From Eubacteriales bacterium (GTDB lineage Bacteria > Bacillota > Clostridia > Lachnospirales > Lachnospiraceae): DNA of 49,493 nucleotides. The notes beneath the pieces were generated by a model. The model was given only the letters and a program-made list of their open reading frames with translations, made no database searches and was not told the origin of the DNA. Every line of letters begins with the position of its first letter. Position 1 is the first letter of the stretch. Shown here piece by piece: positions 40,485-47,774 of the stretch. The stretch spans positions 1-49,493 of the forward strand of contig JAUNSC010000027.1 in the NCBI GenBank assembly GCA_030539395.1, read 5' to 3'. A program made the position numbers and the translations under genes.

Positions 40485-41272
40485 AAGAAAAAAAACTGAA
40501 GTATTCCATTTGTATCGATGCTGTTTTTATGCATGAGAAAATCTCTTTTGCGGAAGCGATGAAAAAGGTTGCTGATCTGGGATTTGAAGCGGTAGAGTTC
40601 TGGTCCTGGTGGGATAAAGATATCGTACAGATCAGAAAATGTATGGATAAAACAGGATTGAAAATAGCGGCGTTTTGTACAAAGTTTATCAATCCGGGAG
40701 AAGAGTTTCTCCGGGAAGAGTATTTAAAAGGAGTCAGGGAAAGCATTGCGGCTGCCAGACGGTTGAATTGCAATACACTTATTGCTCAGGCCGGCTGGGA
40801 ATTTGACAGTTTCTCAAAAGGAATAACAAAGGCGAAGCATCGAGAATCTTTGATTGAAACCATGAAGCGTGCAGGTGAATTGGCAGTTTCAGAAAATGTA
40901 AATCTTGTAATTGAACCACTGAATCTTCTGGTAAATCATCCGGGATATCATTTATCAACATCTGAGGATGCATTTAATCTGGTTTCTCAAATTGACTGTC
41001 CGAATGTGAAAATATTATTTGATATTTATCATCAGCAGATTACAGAAGGAAACCTGATTCGAAATATTATTCCGAATATTGAAAAAATCGGACATTTTCA
41101 TGCAGCGGGCAATCCGGGAAGAGGAGAACTTGCAGAGGGGGAGATCCATTATCCCAATGTGCTGAAATCTATTGCCAAATGTGGGTATAAGGGCTATATC
41201 GGGCTGGAATATATGACTGCCGAAGATCCTGTGCCGGGATTGGAGAGAGCTGTCAGAGACATACTGGTCTGA
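40481..41272 (+). CDS. TIM-barrel isomerase-like protein 3 (hydroxypyruvate isomerase type)
   Basis: A 263-residue TIM barrel closest in look to hydroxypyruvate isomerase. Likely metal ligands are Glu145 in VIEPLN, Asp181 in LFDIYHQQ, His207 in GHFHAAGNPGRGE and Glu243 in GLEYMT. The loop GNPGRGELAEGEIHY corresponds to the conserved PGR-x-E-x-x-x-GE-I-x-Y of that family. ATGA overlap couples it to the CocE gene. It may isomerise the sugar product freed by the deglycosidase or a C3 fragment. Confidence 0.85.
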   Translation: MKEKKLKYSICIDAVFMHEKISFAEAMKKVADLGFEAVEFWSWWDKDIVQIRKCMDKTGLKIAAFCTKFINPGEEFLREEYLKGVRESIAAARRLNCNTLIAQAGWEFDSFSKGITKAKHRESLIETMKRAGELAVSENVNLVIEPLNLLVNHPGYHLSTSEDAFNLVSQIDCPNVKILFDIYHQQITEGNLIRNIIPNIEKIGHFHAAGNPGRGELAEGEIHYPNVLKSIAKCGYKGYIGLEYMTAEDPVPGLERAVRDILV

Positions 41273-41323
41273 CAACTGTTTTGTAAGGCAGCAGAACAAG
41301 AGAGAAAGAGAAGAAAAAAGAAT

Positions 41324-41731
41324 ATGAGAATGGTGAGTGATGATCCTGTTTTCAGCAATGGGATTGATATCAGGCTTTTAGGCATTGATTTGCAGAAAGT
41401 GGAAGAGAAAGATCCGGATTGCCTGTGGATAGCGGGAAACTATTGGCAGTGTTATCCTGTCCTTGAAGATAGCATTTCAGAAAAGCCGATTGATGTGGTA
41501 ATTGTTAATTATATGAGAAAAACACCGACAGGAAGAGAGCACCGAATTCGATTTTATGCTGGTTTAGCTGTAAAAGATGGAAAGCTGGTGAGAACAGGAT
41601 TACCGGATAATGCTCTTTCTGAGGAATATGCAAAATGTCATATGCGTCATTTGATGTTAGAATATGGAAATGAAGCTCGTATGGTAAATGAGTTTTGGGA
41701 CAGATACGCGAAAAAGCTTTACGTAAAATAG
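41324..41731 (+). CDS. Unrecognised 135-residue protein, last gene of the glycoside operon
   Basis: No family recognised. The protein is soluble, mixed alpha/beta by eye: a beta-rich first half (PIDVVIVNYMRKT, HRIRFYAGLAVKDGKLV) and a helical, charged C-terminus (EEYAKCHMRHLMLEYGNEAR region). The only cysteines are Cys33, Cys43 and Cys105. It ends the locus just before a terminator and has a purine-rich but weak Shine-Dalgarno. Its size is like the deglycosidase beta subunit but it lacks the FKIHYPTYRG-type motif, so I do not call it a second beta subunit. It could be an accessory subunit of the preceding TIM barrel. Confidence 0.7.
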   Translation: MRMVSDDPVFSNGIDIRLLGIDLQKVEEKDPDCLWIAGNYWQCYPVLEDSISEKPIDVVIVNYMRKTPTGREHRIRFYAGLAVKDGKLVRTGLPDNALSEEYAKCHMRHLMLEYGNEARMVNEFWDRYAKKLYVK

Positions 41732-41738
41732 GTAAAAG

Positions 41739-41800
41739 AAGGCAGGGAGTGTTTCGACTAAAAATATTTAGTTAGAAAAACAGCCCTGCCTTTTCTTTTT
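41739..41800 (+). terminator. Terminator ending the glycoside operon
   Basis: AAGGCAGGG (41739-41747) pairs with CCCTGCCTT (41784-41792), followed by TTCTTTTT. Inside the loop, ACTAAA and TTTAGT form a second small stem. Confidence 0.88.
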
Positions 41801-41822
41801 AAATAAACAAATGAATTTATGA

Positions 41823-41851
41823 TTGTAGAATAAGTCATTTCCTGTTATAAT
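41823..41851 (+). promoter_or_regulatory. Extended -10 promoter of citrate synthase
   Basis: TGTTATAAT gives a perfect TATAAT (41846-41851) with an extended -10 TG. TTGTAG (41823-41828) is 17 bp upstream as a weak -35. The gene starts 53 bases downstream. Confidence 0.65.
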
Positions 41852-41904
41852 GCGTGAAAAGAAGGTTTTAATGTGACCGCAGGAAGGTGGTTTGAGGAGA
41901 GATT

Positions 41905-43287
41905 ATGGAAAACAAGCTGGAAAATTATGAAGAAAATCTGGAAGAAAACAGTGTTTCTGGCATAGAAGCGCTGAACGAGAAGCTGCTGACAAAACACCGG
42001 ATCAACCCGAATCTTTATGTAGAATATGATGTAAAACGCGGTCTGCGTGACTCTTCGGGTAAAGGTGTCCTGACCGGCCTGACAGAAATTTCGGATGTCA
42101 GCGGCCATGAACTGGTGAATGGCCGGCGTATTCCTGCAGAGGGAAAACTTTTTTATCAGGGGATAAATGTAAATGACCTGATAAATGGTCTGAAAGGCCG
42201 TAAGTATGGATTTGAGGAGACAATTTATCTGCTGCTTTTCGGCAGACTGCCGAGTTCGGCAGATATGAAAGAATTTTTGGATATCTTTTATGATATGCAG
42301 GAATTGAAAAATTCCTTTGTCCGGGATGTGGTTATGAAAGCGTCCAGTGAAAATATTATGAATGCTTTGCAAAGATGCGTACTTTCCCTGTATACATATG
42401 ATCCGAAGGCAGAAGATATTTCGGTAGAAAATGTACTGCGCCAGTCTCTGGATCTGATTGCGAAACTGCCGCTTTTAGCAGTGTATTCTTATCATTCTTA
42501 CCGTCATTTCAGAAAAGATGACACGCTGCTTATCCGCAATCCGCAAAAAGGTCTTTCCATGGCGGAAAATATTTTGTTAATGCTTCGCCCGGACGGAAAG
42601 TATACGGAGCTGGAAGCAAAGGTTCTGGATATCGCTCTTGTACTGCATGCAGAGCATGGCGGCGGTAACAATTCTACGTTTACTACCCACGTAGTAAGTT
42701 CTTCCGGAACCGATACGTATTCTGCGGCTGCTGCGTCTATCGGTTCTCTGAAAGGACCGCGTCACGGCGGTGCGAACCTTAAGGTTCAGAATATGTTCAA
42801 AGATATTAAAGATCATATTAAAGACTGGACAAATGAAGAAGAGGTTGCAGCTTATCTTGCAAAGATTTTGAATAAAGAAGCGTTTGATCATACCGGTCTG
42901 GTTTATGGTATGGGACATGCGGTTTATACGCTGTCTGACCCGAGAGAAGTTATTCTGAAGAAATTTGCGAAAGCTCTGGCACAGGAAAAAGGTATGATGG
43001 AAGAGTTTGCTCTTTATGAGACGGTGGAACGTCTTGCAGGAAATATAATCTGTGAACATCGTAAGATTTTTAAGAATGTGTGTGCTAACGTAGATTTTTA
43101 CAGCGGGCTGGTATACTCCATGCTTGAGATTCCTCAGGAATTATTCACTCCGATTTTTGCAATCGCACGTATGCCGGGATGGAGTGCGCACCGTCTGGAA
43201 GAGTTGATGAATGCAGGAAAGATTATCCGTCCGGCATATAAGTATGTCGGTACACATGCGGAGTTTATTCCGTATGGTGAACGTTAA
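41905..43287 (+). CDS. gltA: Citrate synthase (citrate/2-methylcitrate synthase family)
   Basis: A 460-residue enzyme condensing acetyl-CoA with oxaloacetate. The catalytic triad is visible: His251 in HAEHGGGNNSTF, His338 in GMGHAVY and Asp397 in VDFYSG; ARMPGWSAH supplies the conserved C-terminal motif. It is longer than the usual ~370-430 residues, with ~40 extra residues at the N-terminus and a longer first-to-second histidine spacing, a form common in Clostridia. Monocistronic by layout, with its own promoter and a converging TetR gene downstream. In an anaerobe it probably feeds glutamate synthesis. 2-methylcitrate synthase is less likely, as no prp genes are near. Confidence 0.92.
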   Translation: MENKLENYEENLEENSVSGIEALNEKLLTKHRINPNLYVEYDVKRGLRDSSGKGVLTGLTEISDVSGHELVNGRRIPAEGKLFYQGINVNDLINGLKGRKYGFEETIYLLLFGRLPSSADMKEFLDIFYDMQELKNSFVRDVVMKASSENIMNALQRCVLSLYTYDPKAEDISVENVLRQSLDLIAKLPLLAVYSYHSYRHFRKDDTLLIRNPQKGLSMAENILLMLRPDGKYTELEAKVLDIALVLHAEHGGGNNSTFTTHVVSSSGTDTYSAAAASIGSLKGPRHGGANLKVQNMFKDIKDHIKDWTNEEEVAAYLAKILNKEAFDHTGLVYGMGHAVYTLSDPREVILKKFAKALAQEKGMMEEFALYETVERLAGNIICEHRKIFKNVCANVDFYSGLVYSMLEIPQELFTPIFAIARMPGWSAHRLEELMNAGKIIRPAYKYVGTHAEFIPYGER

Positions 43288-43327
43288 AGGTATTGATGCC
43301 GGGATTGCGGGAGTGCGAAGCACACTT

Positions 43328-43894
43328 TTATTCCGGAAATTCTGTCTGTGAAGGCCGCTGAAGGCTGCCAAAAGTATCGTGTATGATACGGGCAGTTTCT
43401 TCTGCCGGTTTGCTCCGGCCGTCTTCTTCCCACTTTAAAAAGACATTCAGCAGTGCACCGGCATAGACATATAACTTATAAATAGAATCGTCAAAGTCAG
43501 AAGAAAAGTGCCGCAGCATAAAATCATTGATGGCATTGATAATAAGGGAATGAAGGCCTGCGTGGGTTAATGTAAGAAAAAAGCAGCGGTAGCGGTCAAA
43601 AAATTTCAGTGAAAACAAAATGTGCCGGTAATCCCGGAAACCTCCGATATCGGGCTGCTGACGGCTTTCTTTTAAGTACAGTGAGATAATTTCGTCCAGG
43701 TAATCCGTGAGAACATCTGTTTTAGAGGAATAATAGTGGTAAAAGGTCATCCTGGATACACCTGCTCTGCGGACAATGTCGGATACCCGAATGACGGAAA
43801 AATCTGATGACTGCATCAGAGCAATAAGCGCTTCTCCAATGCACATCCGGGTGAACTGGTTTCGATGTGTTTTATTTTTTATTCTTTCAAACAT
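43328..43894 (-). CDS. TetR-family regulator, divergent from degV
   Basis: A 188-residue repressor. The helix-turn-helix (about 15-55) contains FSVIRVSDIVRRAGVSRMTF, close to the TetR-like YfiR/DhaS type with a C-terminal TetR_C_8-like domain (about 80-175). GGAGGG precedes its start on the minus strand. It diverges from the DegV gene; a palindrome at 44003-44019 over that gene's start point is a likely operator. Ligand unknown; a lipid-like ligand would fit its neighbour. Confidence 0.9.
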   Translation of the reverse strand: MFERIKNKTHRNQFTRMCIGEALIALMQSSDFSVIRVSDIVRRAGVSRMTFYHYYSSKTDVLTDYLDEIISLYLKESRQQPDIGGFRDYRHILFSLKFFDRYRCFFLTLTHAGLHSLIINAINDFMLRHFSSDFDDSIYKLYVYAGALLNVFLKWEEDGRSKPAEETARIIHDTFGSLQRPSQTEFPE

Positions 43895-43968
43895 ATTTTC
43901 CCTCCAGAAAATAGAATAGATTTCCGCCTGCAGCCTCTTAAAGTTTACATTTCATACAGTTTTGTAAA

Positions 43969-43997
43969 TTGTATCACAAAAAGGTTCGAGTTACAAT
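43969..43997 (+). promoter_or_regulatory. Candidate promoter of the DegV gene
   Basis: TTGTAT (43969-43974), 17-bp spacer, TACAAT (43992-43997). The predicted start falls inside the palindrome at 44003-44019. Confidence 0.45.
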
Positions 43998-44002
43998 GGG
44001 AT

Positions 44003-44019
44003 GTAGTTTTAAAAACTAC
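44003..44019. promoter_or_regulatory. 17-bp palindrome, candidate TetR operator
   Basis: GTAGTTTTAAAAACTAC has 8-bp arms around a central A and sits six bases after the -10 box of the DegV promoter, 108 bases upstream of the divergent TetR start. Good repressor geometry; binding inferred. Confidence 0.55.
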
Positions 44020-44071
44020 TTAACGGAGTACTACGTATTAATTTCAAGTGTATGAATTGTGGAGGTAAACT

Positions 44072-44923
44072 ATGAAATATGGCATTGTAGTGGATTCTGG
44101 CTGTGATCTGAGACTGCTGGAAGGCGATGATGAAAATCTGATTTATCGGCAGGCACCTCTCAGCCTGCGGCTGGATGAATCTGAGTGGGTGGATGATAAC
44201 GGTCTGGATACAAAGATTTTTATGAGAGAGATGGCCAAATGCACCCGGTCAGGCAGTGCGGCGCCAGGCCCTGAGGACTGGTGCCGGTTTTATATGGAAG
44301 CAGAAGAGATATTTGCCATTACTATTACAGGCACATTGTCAGGAAGTTATAACAGTGCCGCAGCCGCAAGGCAAATGGTCATGGACAAATATCCAAATAA
44401 GAAAATCTTTCTGCTGGACAGTAAATCAACAGGACCGGAAATGACGCTTCTGGTGTACAAAATAAGGGAATGCGTCAGAAAGGGAATGACCTTTGAGGAA
44501 ATTACAGAAGAGATTACCATGTACCACAGGAAAACCAGATTACTGTTTGTTCTGGAGTCTCTGGACAACCTGGTAAAAAATGGACGGGTCAGTAAGATCA
44601 GGGGAATTATGGCAGGCGTGCTTGGTATTCGAATTCTGGGACGCGCAAGTGAAGAGGGGACGCTCGAAATTCTTAAAAAGTGCAGAGGAAAACAGGGGGC
44701 ATATGACAAGCTGGTACAACAGATGGCAGAAGATGGGTATCAGGGGACGAAGGTGGTAATCAGCCATTGTTTTCAGGAAGAGATGGCGCAGTATCTTTGT
44801 GATCTTCTGAGGAAGAGATTTCCGGCCTGTCAGACAGAGATCATGCCGACAAGTGGATTATGCAGTTATTACGCAGAGCAGGGCGGGATTCTGGTAGGAT
44901 ATGATATCTGTTCAGGGGAATAA
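44072..44923 (+). CDS. DegV-family fatty-acid-binding protein
   Basis: A 283-residue protein of the DegV/FakB family, recognised by IVVDSGCDL near the N-terminus, the TGTLSGSYNSA segment (about 90-100) and STGPEM. Members bind a fatty acid for the FakA kinase, which phosphorylates exogenous fatty acids. No fakA is adjacent. Expression is probably set by the divergent TetR. GGAGG precedes the ATG. Confidence 0.9.
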   Translation: MKYGIVVDSGCDLRLLEGDDENLIYRQAPLSLRLDESEWVDDNGLDTKIFMREMAKCTRSGSAAPGPEDWCRFYMEAEEIFAITITGTLSGSYNSAAAARQMVMDKYPNKKIFLLDSKSTGPEMTLLVYKIRECVRKGMTFEEITEEITMYHRKTRLLFVLESLDNLVKNGRVSKIRGIMAGVLGIRILGRASEEGTLEILKKCRGKQGAYDKLVQQMAEDGYQGTKVVISHCFQEEMAQYLCDLLRKRFPACQTEIMPTSGLCSYYAEQGGILVGYDICSGE

Positions 44924-44960
44924 GCGGGATTTCGTTTTTGCGTCCGCCACAGGCGGACTC

Positions 44961-46103
44961 TTATGGAGTTTTAGTATACGATTTGCCATATGTACATTTC
45001 ACATGGCGGGCGAAAATTTCATCAATCAGCACCTTCCTTGTGCCTGCCTTTTTGTACAAACGGATAAATCCGGTACCGGTACCGCCAGACCATAAGTGGT
45101 CCGGGTGTATATTGCCGTCCGGTGATTCGTAGTTCATCAGAAGCATATCTTTTTTGGGACAGTGAATTTCCATCTTCATTAGGGACATGAGATTTTCCTG
45201 ACGGATATCCCATATCAGTTCCTCATCCGTTTCTCTGCAGTAAAAGCTGGTGACCGGCAGCATCCAGAATTTCAGATAGTTAAATTCAAACTGTTTGCCT
45301 TCATAGAGCAGACCGCCTGTAAATTTGCGCTTTAAAGGCAAAAAGAATAATTTGGAGCGGTAACCTGTGACAGTAAAAGCACTGTTTTTCAGACTGTTTC
45401 CGGTTTTGGAGCTGAGAAGGTTACAGGAGGAGACCCAGATATATGAGGAACTGAAGTCACTGCCCCATTTCTTGTCCGCATAGCCATAGGAGGTTTCAGG
45501 AATAACCTGGTAATTTTCTCCGTCTAATGTAATAATTCCTTCGTATTCTGTTTTCATCCCTTCCGCATGCCAGTATGAGTTGAATGCAGAGACAGAACGG
45601 AAAAGCTGTCCTGCGCTATAGCCGGTATGAAAGGGTATTTTTTTATTTATTTTCAGATGCCAGGACATGGTACCGGACTGGCACATGTATTCGGGATGGC
45701 GTTCTGCTTCTTCCGGAGAGATGCTTACAGCGCCTTTCAGATATGTTTCAGATAAAAGACAGTCGCTTGCTTTGATGGAAAAGGGCGCACTTTCATGAAG
45801 TGATATTTTTTTCCAGGCCACAAAGCGGTGTATCTGACGGGCGTTTTGTCCCCAGTGGCCGGCTTTGATCATAAGATAGGAAGGAAGCCTGCCGGCGGTC
45901 TTGTTTTCCGGGGCCTGTCCAAGAATGGGACGATTCCCTGCCAGTGCAGGATTGCAGAGAAAGAATTCTATAAAAAAGGTTTTTTCTTCGCCTGTGATGG
46001 AACTTCTTCCGGAAAAAGAATGCCGCCACAGATCATAACCCTGTCTGGACAGATTTTCAGTAAGCATATATGCATTTCTGGAAAGGTCAGATTTTGTAAA
46101 CAT
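44961..46103 (-). CDS. Tocopherol cyclase-family protein
   Basis: A 380-residue cytoplasmic protein on the minus strand. The call rests on the beta-rich body and the segments SYGYADKKWGSDF and SSSYIWVSSCNL, which match the tocopherol cyclase-like family. Plant members close the chromanol ring; bacterial homologues in organisms without tocopherol have no established reaction. The start is ATG at 46103, seven bases after GGAGG; the longer frame to 46184 is rejected because it would overlap the divergent promoter region without a ribosome site. Lipid, quinone or hydrophobic-ligand modification is possible. It converges on the DegV gene. Confidence 0.75.
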   Translation of the reverse strand: MFTKSDLSRNAYMLTENLSRQGYDLWRHSFSGRSSITGEEKTFFIEFFLCNPALAGNRPILGQAPENKTAGRLPSYLMIKAGHWGQNARQIHRFVAWKKISLHESAPFSIKASDCLLSETYLKGAVSISPEEAERHPEYMCQSGTMSWHLKINKKIPFHTGYSAGQLFRSVSAFNSYWHAEGMKTEYEGIITLDGENYQVIPETSYGYADKKWGSDFSSSYIWVSSCNLLSSKTGNSLKNSAFTVTGYRSKLFFLPLKRKFTGGLLYEGKQFEFNYLKFWMLPVTSFYCRETDEELIWDIRQENLMSLMKMEIHCPKKDMLLMNYESPDGNIHPDHLWSGGTGTGFIRLYKKAGTRKVLIDEIFARHVKCTYGKSYTKTP

Positions 46104-46243
46104 AAAAATTCCTCCTGACATTAATTTCCTTTTTACTATAACGGAAAATGAGAAAAAAATCAATGAAACCCTATCCAGACTCAATCTTAAATGATATACT
46201 ATTTGTTAAGTGTTATGAAAAGTTTAACGAAAGGAAGAAGAGA

Positions 46244-47035
46244 ATGATCAAATTGATTGCTTCGGATATGGACGGAACACTTTTACCGGAAGGGACACCT
46301 GATATAAATCCGGAACTTTTTGAAGTCATATTAAAGTTAAAAGAAAAAGGGATCATGTTCGTGGCTGCCAGCGGAAGGCAGTTTGAGAGCATGAGAGGTG
46401 TGTTTGGAAAAATAGAAAAAGATATTTTGTTTATCGCAGATAACGGAGCTTATGTGATATGCCGGGGGCAGCTGATGAAGTGTCGGAGTTTTAAGAGATG
46501 TATATTGGAAGAGATTGTAGACTACATCCGGCATATGGAGGATATTTTCTGTATGGTATCTACTCCGGAGGGCGCATATACAGATAATGGCGATGATAAA
46601 GATATGGTCAAATGGATTCGGGAAGGTTATCATGTACAGTTGGATGAGGTGGAGGATATACTGAAACTGGACAAGGATATTATGAAGGTTGCGATTTTCT
46701 GTAAAGGAGTGGATGCGGCTCAGGTGGCAAAGAAGATTGTGCCCAGATTTGAAGGAAAATCTCATGTGATGGTTTCGGGTGAACATTGGATTGATTTTAT
46801 GGAAGTGAGCGCAGATAAAGGAAATGCGCTGTCGGAGATCCAGAAGATGATGGGCATCAAAAAAGAGGAAACAATGGCTTTTGGTGATAATTTAAATGAT
46901 ATTGGTCTTTTAAACTGTGCCAAAGAAAGCTATGCTGTCGCCGGAGCAAGAGCGGAAGTAAAAGAAGCTGCAGCGCATGTGCTGGCAGATGTATCGGGTG
47001 ATGCGGTATTAAATGAATTAAAAAAATTATTGTGA
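46244..47035 (+). CDS. Cof-type HAD-IIB sugar phosphatase
   Basis: A 263-residue HAD hydrolase. Motif I is SDMDGTLL with nucleophile Asp8 and acid/base Asp10; motif II VAASGRQ; motif III lysine in SADKGNAL; motif IV FGDNLNDIGLL. Cof-type members dephosphorylate sugar phosphates, pyridoxal phosphate or flavin precursors. ATG 46244 with AGGAAGAAG upstream is preferred to the longer frame at 46148. Twenty-eight bases separate it from the response regulator gene, so they may be co-transcribed. Confidence 0.92.
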   Translation: MIKLIASDMDGTLLPEGTPDINPELFEVILKLKEKGIMFVAASGRQFESMRGVFGKIEKDILFIADNGAYVICRGQLMKCRSFKRCILEEIVDYIRHMEDIFCMVSTPEGAYTDNGDDKDMVKWIREGYHVQLDEVEDILKLDKDIMKVAIFCKGVDAAQVAKKIVPRFEGKSHVMVSGEHWIDFMEVSADKGNALSEIQKMMGIKKEETMAFGDNLNDIGLLNCAKESYAVAGARAEVKEAAAHVLADVSGDAVLNELKKLL

Positions 47036-47063
47036 GAGATACCGGGAGAAGGGAGAGGATGTT

Positions 47064-47774
47064 ATGATACGGATCGCGATTGTAGAAGACGATAAAGTAA
47101 GTGCCGGACAACTGCAGGAGTACATTCGCCGATATGAGTTGGAAAGCAGTGAGAGTATTCAGATAACCGTTTTTGAAGATGGCGAGGATATTGTAACAAA
47201 TTACCGGCCGGTTTACGACATTATTCTTATGGATATTGAAATGCGGTTTATGGATGGCATGTCTGCATCAGAAGAGATACGGAAGTTAGATGAAAAGGTG
47301 ATTATTATTTTTATCACCAATATGGCACAGTATGCGATTCGGGGGTATTCTGTTGGTGCTCTGGATTATGTATTAAAACCGATATCCTATTTTGCCTTTT
47401 CCCAGAGACTGGACAGGGCAGTGGAGAGGCTGAAAAAGAATGAAAAAAGATATCTTATCATCCGGGTGAAAGGCGGATCAAGGCGAATTGCAACGGAAGA
47501 CATTTATTATATTGAAAGTCAGGGACATGTTCTGATCGTTCATGAAAAAGACGGTGAAGAGATTACCAGCGGCACTATGACAGAGATGGAAGAAAAACTG
47601 GCAGAACTTCATTTTTGCAGATGCAATAAAGGATATCTGGTGAATCTGGAGCATGTGGAGAGCATCCGGGACGGATGCGCGGTTGTAGGCGGTGATTTTC
47701 TGACGATCAGCCGTCCGCGTAAGAAGATTTTTCAGGAGACGCTGGCAGCCTATATGAATGAGGTGATGTTATGA
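47064..47774 (+). CDS. LytTR-family response regulator (second system)
   Basis: A 236-residue response regulator with receiver acidic residues Glu8-Asp9-Asp10, phospho-acceptor Asp57 in LMDIEM and VLKP lysine, then a LytTR DNA-binding domain (about 130-236) ending ISRPRKKIF. It equals the regulator at 12600-13310 in length and shares FITNMAQ and KP-(V/I)-SY, so the two are paralogues. GAGAGGATG precedes it; the stop overlaps the kinase start by ATGA. Confidence 0.92.
   Translation: MIRIAIVEDDKVSAGQLQEYIRRYELESSESIQITVFEDGEDIVTNYRPVYDIILMDIEMRFMDGMSASEEIRKLDEKVIIIFITNMAQYAIRGYSVGALDYVLKPISYFAFSQRLDRAVERLKKNEKRYLIIRVKGGSRRIATEDIYYIESQGHVLIVHEKDGEEITSGTMTEMEEKLAELHFCRCNKGYLVNLEHVESIRDGCAVVGGDFLTISRPRKKIFQETLAAYMNEVML

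Noticed and set aside
43313-43330. GTGC-GAA-GCAC as a citrate synthase terminator
   Set aside because: Only a 4-bp stem, with a weak T-rich tail.
44942-44958. Hairpin GTCCGCC-ACA-GGCGGAC between converging genes
   Set aside because: A clean 7-bp stem but without a U-run on either strand; not supported as a terminator.
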